Shown here: positions 7,348 to 16,016 of the stretch, one piece after another
Position numbering within the stretch: position 1 is the first letter of the stretch
Layout: each line of letters starts with the position of its first letter
DNA from: a candidate division FCPU426 bacterium
GTDB taxonomy: Bacteria > Oederibacteriota > Muellerivitia > Muellerivitales > Muellerivitaceae
DNA length: 38,899 nucleotides
Reading direction: 5' to 3'
Assembly: GCA_030041545.1 (NCBI GenBank)
Contig: JASHNQ010000058.1
Location: 1-38,899, forward strand
The notes under the pieces: model-generated
The model's database searches: none
Told to the model about the DNA's origin: nothing
The model's input: only the letters and a program-made list of their open reading frames with translations
Program-made: the position numbers and the translations under genes

Positions 7348-8367
7348 TTAGTGAAAGGAAGCTTGGGGTTGGGCCGTGGCGGAAAGCGCGGCTTTACGGC
7401 CTTGGGCCAACTGGTAGGCTCCCAATCCCGCCACCATGGCGGCGTTGTCGGAGCAATACTTCGGCGGGGGCACCCGCAGCACGGCGCCAAAGCTTTCGGC
7501 TTCCTTGCGCAGGGCATCCCGCAGGTTTTGGTTGCAGGCCACCCCGCCGCCCGCTACCAGGCTTTTGGGTTTGAGGTCGACCAAGAAGGCATGGACCCGG
7601 CTGGTGATTTCCTCCCGGACGGTGTTCTGGAATTTCGCGGCCAAACGCTGGAGATCCCGCTCGCCCTTCGGGGGATTCTTTTTCACCTCCAACATGACGG
7701 CGGTTTTCAAGCCGCTAAAGGAAAAATCCAGGCTTTTATCCTTCATTTTGGAAAAGGGAAAATGGTCCTGCGAGTCGGGACAGGCCTTGGCTAATTTCTC
7801 GATCATCGGCCCCCCGGGGTAACCCAGCCCCATGAGCTTGGCGACCTTGTCAAATGCCTCTCCCGCGGCGTCGTCGCGGGTGGAGGCTAAAAGGCGGTAC
7901 CGTCCCCAGTCTTCCATGTGGTAAAGCTCCGTATGGCCGCCCGAAACGGCCAAACCAAGGGCGGGGAACTCCACGGAGGCGGCATCGAGTTGGGCGGCGT
8001 AGAGATGGGCTTCGATATGGTGCACGGTGGCTAAGGGCAGGTGGAGCCTGAAGGCAAGCCCCTTGGCCGCGGAAAGGCCCACCAAAAGGGCCCCGATCAA
8101 CCCAGGCGCGGAAGTCACGGCGATCCCGGCAAGGTCGTCGTAAGTGGTCTGGGACTGAACCAGGACTTCTTTCAAGAGGAACGGCAGGCTTTCCAGGTGG
8201 ACGCGTGAGGCCACTTCCGGCACCACGCCGCCATAGCGGCGGTGGAGGTCCATCTGGGAGGCCACTTCGCTGGCCAGGACCTTTTGGCCGTTTTCCACCA
8301 CCGCCACCGCGGTCTCGTCGCAGGAGGATTCAATGCCTAGGATTAGGCCGCGCATCAGAAGATTCAT
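7348..8367 (-). CDS. tsaD: tRNA N6-adenosine threonylcarbamoyltransferase TsaD
   Basis: A 339-residue ASKHA-fold protein that transfers threonylcarbamoyl to A37 of ANN-decoding tRNAs. Signatures: LILGIESSCDETAVAVV at the N-terminus, the metal-binding HHIEAHLY, the ATP-binding VSGGHTELYH, and GGVACNQNLRDAL near the C-terminus. Length is normal. An in-frame ATG four codons downstream (8353-8355) would start at MRGLILG, which fits the family better; neither start has a strong ribosome binding site. The gene lies downstream of a toxin-antitoxin pair on the same strand. Confidence 0.95.
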   Translation of the reverse strand: MNLLMRGLILGIESSCDETAVAVVENGQKVLASEVASQMDLHRRYGGVVPEVASRVHLESLPFLLKEVLVQSQTTYDDLAGIAVTSAPGLIGALLVGLSAAKGLAFRLHLPLATVHHIEAHLYAAQLDAASVEFPALGLAVSGGHTELYHMEDWGRYRLLASTRDDAAGEAFDKVAKLMGLGYPGGPMIEKLAKACPDSQDHFPFSKMKDKSLDFSFSGLKTAVMLEVKKNPPKGERDLQRLAAKFQNTVREEITSRVHAFLVDLKPKSLVAGGGVACNQNLRDALRKEAESFGAVLRVPPPKYCSDNAAMVAGLGAYQLAQGRKAALSATAQPQASFH

Positions 8368-8412
8368 TTGAATTTTACGGCTTTCTTTAGCGGGAAGAGG
8401 AGTGAAAATCCA

Positions 8413-8634
8413 TCATGAATGGGGAGGATGGTTCTTTCGGCTTTTTCCCGCCCTTTTGAAAATATCGTCGATGGTTTGATGTTGGTAGAGTTTCCTGGAA
8501 ACCTTCACGTAATCCGTCGGTTCACGGTGTAAGAGGGCAAGGAACCTCAAAGCCTTGGCCGGCCCCAAGGACTTGTTCAAGGCGTCAATACCCGCTGTTT
8601 TTATCTTTTCATCATTATTTTTTAGTGTTTTCAT
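8413..8634 (-). CDS. small antitoxin-like protein paired with a PIN toxin
   Basis: A 73-residue protein with the pattern IDALNKSLGPAKALRFLALL ... TDYVKVSRKLYQHQTIDDIF. This resembles a family of small proteins usually found beside PIN-domain genes and considered antitoxins. GGATGG precedes the ATG by about five bases. It starts 10 bases after the stop of the PIN gene, so toxin precedes antitoxin, the reverse of the usual vapBC order. No classical DNA-binding motif is obvious. The antitoxin role is inferred from position and resemblance. Confidence 0.6.
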   Translation of the reverse strand: MKTLKNNDEKIKTAGIDALNKSLGPAKALRFLALLHREPTDYVKVSRKLYQHQTIDDIFKRAGKSRKNHPPHS

Positions 8635-8644
8635 AATCCATCCT

Positions 8645-9079
8645 TTACAAGTGAATATAGTCTAACGGATTCAAAAGGGGTGTTTCAAGTTCGGCGATTT
8701 TGAGTCTCTTCATCAACGAATCATCGCAAGTGATGAAATAATCCGCCCCTATAAAAAGGGCACACGCGACATGAACGGCGTCTTTTGAAGAAATCCCGTA
8801 ATGGAACCGAAGTCTTTTGGCGGTTTGATAAACCTCTTGAACCGCCGCGACTTTGAGCCGGCAAAGATCGGAAAGCCGCCCCACCTCATATTTGCGTTCA
8901 GGGAAAGGACATAACTCCGTTTCATCTTCGTGCATGAACGACCACGCCAACTCAATTTTTCCACTTTCGGCTTTTTGGAAAATTTCCTGACAGGCCGCGG
9001 CTTCATTCCGGATTCTTCTTTGCCGGGAATCATCGAATCCCCTTTGGAAACAATTGTAATCAAGATAAAGAATTTCCAT
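8645..9079 (-). CDS. PIN-domain ribonuclease-like toxin (VapC-type)
   Basis: A 144-residue PIN-domain protein. The expected acidic residues are present: Asp7 in YLDYN, Glu51-Glu55 region, Asp100 in SSKDAVHVACAL and Asp119/Asp120 in FITCDDSLMKR. The spacing of KDAVHVACAL..ADYFITCDDSL is typical of the C-terminal half of PIN domains. PIN toxins cut RNA with Mg2+. The gene starts seven bases after yibQ and precedes its presumed antitoxin, so the pair is embedded in a housekeeping transcription unit. Target is unknown. Confidence 0.75.
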   Translation of the reverse strand: MEILYLDYNCFQRGFDDSRQRRIRNEAAACQEIFQKAESGKIELAWSFMHEDETELCPFPERKYEVGRLSDLCRLKVAAVQEVYQTAKRLRFHYGISSKDAVHVACALFIGADYFITCDDSLMKRLKIAELETPLLNPLDYIHL

Positions 9080-9086
9080 GTTTTTT

Positions 9087-10250
9087 CTACTTCACAACTT
9101 CGGACGCGTACACAAACTGAAATCCCTCGTCCTTTAACTTGGGGATGGCAACCTCCAGGGTCTGGAGGGTCACCAGCTTGAAATGCCCGATGGCCACGGC
9201 CAAGCCGTGCTTTTGGGCGTAGTCCGCCGTTTTGTCCAGCTGGGCCAGGATGGATCCGGGCGTATCCAAATTGTCCAGGAATACGTTCCGGTGGGCCGTG
9301 GGCAGCCCTTCTTCCCGCCCGATCTTCTCCATCACCGATTTGGGCGAGGTCCGTGAATCGATGACAAAAAGCCCGTGAGCCTTCACGGCTTGGCAGACGC
9401 CGGTCATCAAGTCCGGGTCCTCGGTGGCGACGCTGCCCATGTGGTTGTTCAGGCCCCGGCAGTTGGGCAGGCCGTCCAGCGCCTCCTCCACGTCCTTTTC
9501 CGCCACGGCGGAGTCCATGCCCTTTTTCAACAATACCTTATAGTTTCCGCCGACCATCCCTTGCTCATGGCCCTCCATGGGCATGTGGCACATCACTTCC
9601 ACGCCATGACTCGGGAACTCCTCGGCCAGCGACTTAGAAAACTCCACGTCGGGGATGATGGACACCGTGACCGGTATTTTGAAGCCATATAACAGGTCCA
9701 GCGCCCCTCCCTTTTGGTAACCCCCGTCGTCGATGATCAGGCAGATGCGGGGCGCGTTCACGGCGTCAAAATCGATCCGTACCGGTGTCCATTCGGCGTC
9801 ATAAGCGAAATCAAACCGGTCCGCCCCGTTCAAGGTGGCGGCCGCCGCCAGCTTTGCGCCGCAGGATTGGGCCGCTCCCCCCAAGGCTTCCGCCGCCTGG
9901 AGGGGGGAAAAAAGCCGGGGCATGCGGAAGGTTTCTTCGTAGGACGGAAACACCCTGCCTTGGACGGTGACGGGGCTGGCTTGGACGTCTTTCTCCAAAA
10001 GCTTCAAGAGGTCCATGGACTCCAGCTTTTGGTTCAAGGCCTTCAGGAGCTTTTGCGTGGCTTTGGCGGGATCGCCTTGGAACGCGGAAGAAGGGGCCGC
10101 AAGGGGCGTAGCTTGGACCACAACCGGGGGTGGCGCCTCCCAATGGCGTCGCCACCAGAGGACGGCCAAGGCCAGTAATATTATCACGCCCAGCAGGTTC
10201 AACAAAAAACCACGGACGCCGCCTTCTTCACCAAACAAGTTTTTAATCAA
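9087..10250 (-). CDS. divergent polysaccharide deacetylase (YibQ family)
   Basis: A 387-residue protein with an N-terminal membrane anchor (about 14-32), a Pro-rich linker, and a C-terminal divergent polysaccharide deacetylase domain from about 165. Visible motifs: RICLIIDDGGYQ, IPVTVSIIPD, MCHMPMEGHEQG, LNNHMGSVATED and FVIDSRTSPKSV. The family (DUF610) is periplasmic and accompanies envC in gammaproteobacteria; its substrate is not established. Here it follows ctpA, envC and ftsEX, so a role in envelope remodelling is likely. The first codon is a TTG at 10248-10250 without a good ribosome binding site, so the exact start is uncertain. Confidence 0.82.
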   Translation of the reverse strand: MIKNLFGEEGGVRGFLLNLLGVIILLALAVLWWRRHWEAPPPVVVQATPLAAPSSAFQGDPAKATQKLLKALNQKLESMDLLKLLEKDVQASPVTVQGRVFPSYEETFRMPRLFSPLQAAEALGGAAQSCGAKLAAAATLNGADRFDFAYDAEWTPVRIDFDAVNAPRICLIIDDGGYQKGGALDLLYGFKIPVTVSIIPDVEFSKSLAEEFPSHGVEVMCHMPMEGHEQGMVGGNYKVLLKKGMDSAVAEKDVEEALDGLPNCRGLNNHMGSVATEDPDLMTGVCQAVKAHGLFVIDSRTSPKSVMEKIGREEGLPTAHRNVFLDNLDTPGSILAQLDKTADYAQKHGLAVAIGHFKLVTLQTLEVAIPKLKDEGFQFVYASEVVK

Positions 10251-10258
10251 AGGTTAAA

Positions 10259-10303
10259 AACTTCCAAAATTCAAAATTAAGAATTCAAAATTCATAATTT
10301 TCA
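10259..10303. repeat. AT-rich intergenic repeat, half copy
   Basis: Consists of tandem AATTCAAAATT / AATTCATAATT units like the right arm of the copies at 2282 and 11885, with no central hairpin. It fills the ctpA-yibQ spacer. Confidence 0.45.
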
Positions 10304-10311
10304 TTTCGGTA

Positions 10312-11868
10312 TTATTCCCCGTCGTCGTCCTGGTTCTTGGAGCGTTCCTCTTCCAGCTTCTTCTCGCCCGCGATGCTGGTGTCCTTGATCTTGGGATATT
10401 GGGCGTAAAGCTGGCGGCTGATCTTTCCGCCGTTATCGACGATTTCCTCGGCCACCTTCACTTGCGGATCGTCCAGCACGGCGGTTTCGCGGGCTTCCGT
10501 CTCGCCCCGCTCCTGACGGACGAGTTCGACATAGAGGCTGTTTTTCAACTCATCGCCGTCCTTTTTTAACTCGTCCAGGTCGGTTTTCTTCACGTTGGCC
10601 AGGCAATAATCGTAGAAACGGTTCATGACCTTGGGGCTCAAATCCTCCTCTGATGCGGGCTTAAAACCCTCCTTGGCCAGTACCTCGGCGAATTTCTCCA
10701 ATATTTCCTTGGTGTAAACCTTGATGGTGGATTCGGTCAGGTCGTGGTCGCGCAAATCCAGGTCGGGCTCGATGCCGATGCCGTGGATGCAAACCCCGGA
10801 GGGGGTGTAGTACTTAGCCATCGTCAGCCTCAGGGCCGCGCCGTCGCTGTTGTCCAGGGGCAGGATGGTCTGCACCGATCCCTTGCCGAAGGTCTTGGAC
10901 CCGATCAGGGCCGCCCGCTTCCAGTCTTTGAGGGCCCCCGCCACGATTTCCGCGCCCGAGGCGCTTCCCTCGTTCACCATCACCACCACCGGCTTGTTGG
11001 CGGGGAATTTCTCCCCGTCCGAGGCGCGGAATTCCTGGGTCTGGTTTTCGCTGCGCCCCTTGGTGGAGACAATCATGTCCCCCTTCTTGCCGAAGAAATC
11101 GGAAACCCCCACCGCCTCGTTCAAGAGGCCTCCCGGGTCGTTGCGCAGGTCGATCACCAGGCCCTTCAAGGGGGCTTTCTTTTCCAGGTCATCCACGGCC
11201 TTGATGAAGTCGTCGGTGGTGTTCTCGATGAACTCGGTGATGCGGACGTAACCGATGTCTCCGGGCAGCATGTACGAATGGATGCTTTCGATCTTAATCG
11301 TATCCCTCACCAAGGTCACATCGAAGGGTTCGTCCATTCCGGGCCGGACGATGGTGATGGTCACCTTAGTGCCCACCTTTCCGCGCAGCAGCTTGACGGC
11401 GTCGTTGATGGTCATGGAGGCGGTGCTCGTATCGCCGATCTTGGCGATCTCGTCGCCCGCCTTGATGCCCGCCCTTTCCGCGGGCGTCCCCTCGATGGGT
11501 GAGACCACGGTCAAGTGGTCGTCCTTGATGGCGATTTCGATGCCGAGCCCCCCGAAATTGCCGGAGGTTTCCGTTTGCATTTCCTTGTATTCGTCGGGGG
11601 TCATAAACTGGCTGAAGGGATCCAGGGTATTGACCATGCCTTGGATGGCGCCGTAAACCAGGTCCTTGGGGTCGGTCTTGTCCACGTCCACGTATTTTTC
11701 GCGGATGATGGCCAAGGCGTCCACGAAGGGGTTCAGGTACTTGTAGACGTCTTCATTGCTTTCCTTGGGGTTGGCGGCTGATTCGCTGGCCGCGCCGGCG
11801 GCGAAGCTCACCCCGCAAAGGGCCAACAACAAAAAGGCCGTGGTTAACAAGGACGGACGACGATCCAT
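10312..11868 (-). CDS. ctpA: C-terminal processing peptidase, S41 family, periplasmic
   Basis: A 518-residue serine protease. Order: signal peptide (about 1-26), helical N-terminal domain, PDZ domain (about 105-190, GGLGIEIA), and S41 protease core. Catalytic Ser304 lies in NEGSASGAE and Lys329 in SKTFGKGSVQT; LVIDLRNDPGGLLNEAV (237-253) is the hallmark strand. The C-terminus has a long charged, helical extension ending in a poly-acidic tail. The ATG at 11866-11868 was preferred because GGAGGAA lies seven bases upstream; an upstream in-frame start would spoil the signal peptide. Ctp proteases trim periplasmic proteins, including peptidoglycan hydrolases, consistent with the ftsEX-envC neighbours. 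Confidence 0.92.
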   Translation of the reverse strand: MDRRPSLLTTAFLLLALCGVSFAAGAASESAANPKESNEDVYKYLNPFVDALAIIREKYVDVDKTDPKDLVYGAIQGMVNTLDPFSQFMTPDEYKEMQTETSGNFGGLGIEIAIKDDHLTVVSPIEGTPAERAGIKAGDEIAKIGDTSTASMTINDAVKLLRGKVGTKVTITIVRPGMDEPFDVTLVRDTIKIESIHSYMLPGDIGYVRITEFIENTTDDFIKAVDDLEKKAPLKGLVIDLRNDPGGLLNEAVGVSDFFGKKGDMIVSTKGRSENQTQEFRASDGEKFPANKPVVVMVNEGSASGAEIVAGALKDWKRAALIGSKTFGKGSVQTILPLDNSDGAALRLTMAKYYTPSGVCIHGIGIEPDLDLRDHDLTESTIKVYTKEILEKFAEVLAKEGFKPASEEDLSPKVMNRFYDYCLANVKKTDLDELKKDGDELKNSLYVELVRQERGETEARETAVLDDPQVKVAEEIVDNGGKISRQLYAQYPKIKDTSIAGEKKLEEERSKNQDDDGE

Positions 11869-11884
11869 GGCTTCCTCCAAGGAA

Positions 11885-12076
11885 CTAATAATTTTAAATG
11901 CTTAATTTTGAACTTTAAATTGCGGTCATTTTCAATCCAAAATCGGCTTGAAAATCCCTTTTATCCATCGAATCAAAGGCGAAACCCTTGATTAAGAAAA
12001 CCTTGGTGTTTTCTTCGGGCGAAGCCGGAAGAAAAGGACCACAATTTAAAATTCAAAATTCATAATTCAAAATTTG
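11885..12076. repeat. AT-rich palindromic intergenic element, copy 3 (long form)
   Basis: About 190 bases in the 217-base spacer between envC and ctpA. The left arm contains AATTTTGAACTTTAAATTG then CGGTCATTTTC. The right arm is its inverse: GAAAAGGACCACAATTT followed by AAAATTCAAAATTC units. An inner hairpin TTTTCTTCGG-GCGAAG-CCGGAAGAAAA precedes the right arm. Long imperfect terminal symmetry makes it look like a small non-coding mobile element. Confidence 0.6.
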
Positions 12077-12085
12077 TGTTTGCAG

Positions 12086-13315
12086 TTACATGCGGTGCTT
12101 AAGCCAAAGCACGGGGTCTTGGGGCACGCCGTTTTTGCGGATCTCGAAATAAAGGCTTGGTCCCACCAGGGAGCCGGTGTCCCCAACTTCCCCCAGCACC
12201 TCGCCCGCCTGGACCCTTTGGCCCTCGGAAACATCCAATTCCGAGGCTTGGGCGTAGAGGGAATAATACCCCTCCCCATGGTCTAAAATCACTAATTTTC
12301 CATAACCTTTGAACCAGTCGGCGTAACGAACCACCCCCGACGCCACAGCCCGGAAGGGCATTCCTGGGGGAGCCTGGATTTGGATGCCGCTGTTGTCAAC
12401 CACTTCCTTAAATTCGGGGTTTCGGTACCTTCCAAAGGGTTGGATGATCCGGCCCGAAACAGGCCACGGAATCCTGCCTCGCCTCACCATCAAGCCCTGC
12501 CCCGCCGGAACCCAGGCCGTTTGCCGTTGCCTGACGTCATCGGCTTCCTTAAGGAGGGCGGATACTTTATCCTGCAGGTCGTGCGCGGCCTGGCTTAACT
12601 CCTCGATCATCCTTTCTTTCTCTTCTTTTTGACGTTCAATGGAAACCAAAAAGAACGTCCTTTCCTTGCGTTCCTGGGAATCATTGGTTTCCTGCTGGCC
12701 CAAAGCCGACAAAATCCGTTTTTCGCGGTGCGCGTTGTCGTCCCACTGCGCGGTTTCCTGTTCGAAGGCTTGTTGGGTTTGAAGGGTTTGGTCGAGAAGC
12801 TTCTCATTGCTTTCGGCAAGGATCATCCCGAATTTCAATTTACGGGCGAGATCGCTGAAGTTTTCCGCGTCCAAAAGGCCGCCTAAAAAAGGCTGACGCG
12901 CGGACATGCGGTAAAGCGCAACCAGGCGGCGCCTCATTAAATCCCGGCACTGGGCCAGTTGCTCCCGGTTTTCAGCCATTTCGCTTTTCAATTGCGCCAC
13001 CCGGGTCCGGGTTTCGTGGAGGTCCTCCTCGTTGGCTTGTTTTTCCCGCCGCAGTTTCCCCAAGGCTTGGTCCACCGCCTGCAGGCGGCTGAGTTCCTTC
13101 TTTTCCTTGGCCTCGTCCTGGCGCTTGCGTTTTTCCTCCTCACCCAGTTTTTGCTCGATGGCCTCCAGGTCTTCTTTGCTCTGGTGGATCTTTGTCTTGA
13201 TCTGTCCGGTGGTCGTCGTCGCCGCGCTTGGACTTGTATCCTGGGCGTAAAGCAAAAGGGGCAGGCACCATCCGGAAAAAAGCGTCACTCTCAAATAAAG
13301 GCGGGTACTCTTCAA
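12086..13315 (-). CDS. envC: murein hydrolase activator EnvC-like protein with degenerate LytM domain
   Basis: About 409 residues. A signal peptide (RLYLRVTLFSGWCLPLLLYA) is followed by a long charged coiled coil (about 40-255) and a C-terminal M23/LytM domain (about 310-405). The zinc ligands of active LytM enzymes are replaced: NSGIQI instead of H-G-x-D, AQASEL instead of AHL, and LYFEIR instead of HLHFEIR. A degenerate LytM domain is the hallmark of EnvC, which activates amidases under control of FtsEX. The TTG at 13313-13315 overlaps the ftsX stop (TTGA) and has GGGAG five bases upstream; an ATG at 13331-13333 is the alternative. Confidence 0.88.
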   Translation of the reverse strand: MKSTRLYLRVTLFSGWCLPLLLYAQDTSPSAATTTTGQIKTKIHQSKEDLEAIEQKLGEEEKRKRQDEAKEKKELSRLQAVDQALGKLRREKQANEEDLHETRTRVAQLKSEMAENREQLAQCRDLMRRRLVALYRMSARQPFLGGLLDAENFSDLARKLKFGMILAESNEKLLDQTLQTQQAFEQETAQWDDNAHREKRILSALGQQETNDSQERKERTFFLVSIERQKEEKERMIEELSQAAHDLQDKVSALLKEADDVRQRQTAWVPAGQGLMVRRGRIPWPVSGRIIQPFGRYRNPEFKEVVDNSGIQIQAPPGMPFRAVASGVVRYADWFKGYGKLVILDHGEGYYSLYAQASELDVSEGQRVQAGEVLGEVGDTGSLVGPSLYFEIRKNGVPQDPVLWLKHRM

Positions 13316-14214
13316 TGAATCTCCCTTATCCATTTGCGTTGCAGCGCCAAGAAAGCCCCCAGGAACCCAAGGACGGTTCCCAAGGCCAGGAGGGTCAGGT
13401 AAAGGCCGGTCCAATCGGCGGCGGGCAGGGCCATCACCATGTCGATCCCGGAGTATTTTGGAAGCGCCACCCCGGCCCCTCGCCGGAAGGCTTCCAATAA
13501 AACGACCACCACCAAGGCGCCCCCCCACCCCTCCAGGATTCCTTCCCATAAGTATGGCGCCCAGCGCATCCATAGGGGCGCGCCCATGCGGGCCATGAGG
13601 ATGTAGTCCTCCCGCCGCGCCCATAACGCCAAAGTAAGGGTGCTGGACACGATGAAAAGGGCCGTTAAAAAAATGAATCCACCCAGAACCAAACCCACCC
13701 ACCGGGCCAAACGGGTCAGGTTCGATACGGTTTCCCACTCGTTCTTACCGTAATCCACTTCCTCAACACGGGAATCCTGTTTGATCTTGGAAACCAGGTC
13801 ATCCAGGTTCGCCGCTGCGTCCTTCCGGAGGACCACCGTGAAGGAATCGGTGAGGGGGTTTTCCCCCAGCGCCTGGACCATTTGGTCGATCTCCGGGTCT
13901 TTCCGGAATTCCTGGAGGGCCTCTTCCTTGGTGACAAGGCGAACCGAGGCCACTCGGGGATCAGCCAGCAGAAGGGTTTCAATCCGCTGCCGGTCCACGG
14001 CCTCGGCGGCAGGGGTGAGGAAAACAGTCATTTCGAATTTTTCACTCGCCGACCCCAGGGCGTGGTCCAAAACCCGGGAAAGGCCCAAGAAAAAGGATAA
14101 CTGGAGGAGCGTGCAGGCCACGATCACGATGACGGCCGTGGACAGGCCCCGCGCCCTCAAAACCTGCAGGAATCCCTCTTTTAGAACGTAACCCAGCCTG
14201 GTGGGTGCACTCAT
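13312..14214 (-). CDS. ftsX: cell division protein FtsX
   Basis: A 300-residue FtsX-type ABC permease. An N-terminal transmembrane helix (about 20-43) is followed by a periplasmic domain (about 45-170) with VFLTPAAEAVDRQRIE. Three C-terminal helices follow, around 175-200, 225-255 and 268-290. The start ATG overlaps the ftsE stop as ATGA, which selects it over an in-frame start 17 codons upstream. FtsX with FtsE transmits ATP hydrolysis to periplasmic EnvC, the next gene. Confidence 0.92.
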   Translation of the reverse strand: MSAPTRLGYVLKEGFLQVLRARGLSTAVIVIVACTLLQLSFFLGLSRVLDHALGSASEKFEMTVFLTPAAEAVDRQRIETLLLADPRVASVRLVTKEEALQEFRKDPEIDQMVQALGENPLTDSFTVVLRKDAAANLDDLVSKIKQDSRVEEVDYGKNEWETVSNLTRLARWVGLVLGGFIFLTALFIVSSTLTLALWARREDYILMARMGAPLWMRWAPYLWEGILEGWGGALVVVVLLEAFRRGAGVALPKYSGIDMVMALPAADWTGLYLTLLALGTVLGFLGAFLALQRKWIREIH

Positions 14215-14903
14215 GAGACGCTTTCTTCCAGGGGTTCCAGTTTCCCTTCGTCCAATTTGATCCATTGGATGGAAGGGCTTAATTTTTCTTTGGCCGCGCT
14301 CAGGAAAGACATTTGCTGGGTAGAAAGGACAATGGTGCTTCCGGTTCGGTTCAGCTCCCGGAAAAGATGGAACAAAATTGAGGTGGATTTGTCGTCCAGC
14401 CCCTGGAAGGGATCGTCGGCCAAAAGGAGGCGGGGCCTGAAAATCATGGCCCTTAAGGCCAGCACCATGCGCTGCTCTCCGGAGGAAAGCCCCACGGGTT
14501 GGGAGGAAGCCTTGCCCGCCAGCCCGGCGTTGGAAAGCAACTTGGCGATGGCTTCCTTCTCCCCTTCCCCCGAGGCGCCCTTGGCTCGGAGAACAAAATG
14601 GATGTTTTCTTCAACCGTTTTATCGGGAAACAGCTTCAAGTCGGGAAAAATCATCCCAACTCCCTGGAGCCATTGTCGTTTTTCTTTTTCCGAAAAGGCG
14701 TAAATATCCTTATGGTCGATTTTTAGGACACCCGAGGTGGGTTTTTCCTCGCCGCCTAATATTTTGAGAATGGTGCTTTTGCCGGCGCGGGAATCCCCCA
14801 AGACAACGGTAAAGGAACCTTCAGGAGCCGAAAAATAGGCGTCGTCCAGGACTTTGACGCCCGAAGGGTGGATTTTGGTGAGGTGGAAAGCTTGGATCCT
14901 CAT
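14211..14903 (-). CDS. ftsE: cell division ATP-binding protein FtsE
   Basis: A 230-residue ABC ATPase. Walker A is GDSRAGKST (about 37-45), the signature is LSSGEQRM, Walker B is LLLADDPFQGLD, and the H-loop position is occupied by TQQ instead of the usual His. Order ftsE-ftsX-envC with ATGA/TTGA overlaps identifies it as FtsE rather than a transporter ATPase. In FtsEX, ATP hydrolysis drives conformational signalling for septal peptidoglycan hydrolysis. The signature LSSGEQ differs slightly from LSGGEQ. Confidence 0.9.
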   Translation of the reverse strand: MRIQAFHLTKIHPSGVKVLDDAYFSAPEGSFTVVLGDSRAGKSTILKILGGEEKPTSGVLKIDHKDIYAFSEKEKRQWLQGVGMIFPDLKLFPDKTVEENIHFVLRAKGASGEGEKEAIAKLLSNAGLAGKASSQPVGLSSGEQRMVLALRAMIFRPRLLLADDPFQGLDDKSTSILFHLFRELNRTGSTIVLSTQQMSFLSAAKEKLSPSIQWIKLDEGKLEPLEESVS

Positions 14904-14989
14904 GGAGTGACGACCTGGACTGTCTGGGAGGAACTCCGCATGGTTTTAAATTAAGCCAGGAAGCCCCAACCCGCAAGGGAAATGCGGTT

Positions 14990-16012
14990 TTAAGGCGCCA
15001 CCGGGGCCTGGGCTTGAGCCCGTCTTTTGGCCCGTCGAATCCGCTTGGCCAGGGCCACATTTTTTTCGTGCTCCTCAAACGTCGTGGCGAAAAGGTGGGA
15101 ACCGTCGCCCTGGGCCACGTAATAAAGGTAGGGCACATCAGCCGGGCTTAGGACCGCCTCAATGGAAGCCAAGCCGGGGTTGCAAATGGGGGTCGGCGGC
15201 AGGCCCCGGTGCTGGTAGGTGTTATAGGGCGACTGGGTGTTCAACTGGTCGTTCGTCAGCCAGGCGCGTTTGTTGGCTAAAACGTAATTAAGGGTGGCGT
15301 TCACTTCCAGGCGGATTTTCTGCCGCAGGCGGTTGAACAGCACTCCCGCGATAATGGGCCTTTCGTCGGCTTTTTGGGCCTCCTTTTCAACGATGGAGGC
15401 CAATATGACCGCTTGGTACGGGGTCAAACCCCGCGCCCGGCATTGGGCCGCAAAATCCCCCCCCACCGTATCGTAAAACTGCCGGACCATGAGCTCCACC
15501 AGGGCCTGGCCATCGGCGCTCACCGGTACGCGGTAGGTTTGGGGGAAAAGGAACCCTTCCGCCGTCGGCCCTTTGATGTCCAGGCTTTTCAAAAGCTGGG
15601 TATCTTCTGCCGTTTTCATGAAATCAGCGGCCGTAATGACCTTCAGGTTTTCCAGTTCCTGCGCGATTTGTTCAGCCGTAAAGCCCTCCGGAACCTTCAA
15701 GGCCAAAAGCTCGCTTTTTCCCTCGGAAAGGGTTGTGAGGACATCCCAAAGGCTCATTCGGGGGTTCAACCGGTAAAGCCCGGCTTTTAATTTACGGTCC
15801 GCGTGGGTCAACTTGGTCAAAACCAGGAAAGGATAGGTGAAATGGATGATTCTCTTTTCTTGGAGGCTTTTGGCGATTTCCCGCGCGGTGGTTTTGGAAT
15901 AAACGGGAATATCCTGGTCCGGCCCCGCAAGGAAAAAAGGGGGGATGAAAACGAAGGTGCAAAGGATAAAGCACGCGAGGAAGGCGTAGCCGTAGATTTT
16001 GAGGATTCTCAT
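14990..16012 (-). CDS. mltG: endolytic murein transglycosylase MltG
   Basis: A 340-residue YceG/MltG protein. One N-terminal transmembrane helix (about 8-28), a LysM-like domain (about 35-100), then the catalytic domain. The active-site stretch is LASIVEKEAQ with the catalytic Glu at about 209, followed by VLFNRLR and NTYQHRGLPPTPICNPG. MltG cleaves nascent glycan strands and sets their length. The gene starts four bases after ruvX, and a spacer of 86 bases separates it from ftsE. Confidence 0.94.
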   Translation of the reverse strand: MRILKIYGYAFLACFILCTFVFIPPFFLAGPDQDIPVYSKTTAREIAKSLQEKRIIHFTYPFLVLTKLTHADRKLKAGLYRLNPRMSLWDVLTTLSEGKSELLALKVPEGFTAEQIAQELENLKVITAADFMKTAEDTQLLKSLDIKGPTAEGFLFPQTYRVPVSADGQALVELMVRQFYDTVGGDFAAQCRARGLTPYQAVILASIVEKEAQKADERPIIAGVLFNRLRQKIRLEVNATLNYVLANKRAWLTNDQLNTQSPYNTYQHRGLPPTPICNPGLASIEAVLSPADVPYLYYVAQGDGSHLFATTFEEHEKNVALAKRIRRAKRRAQAQAPVAP

Positions 16013-16016
16013 GTGG

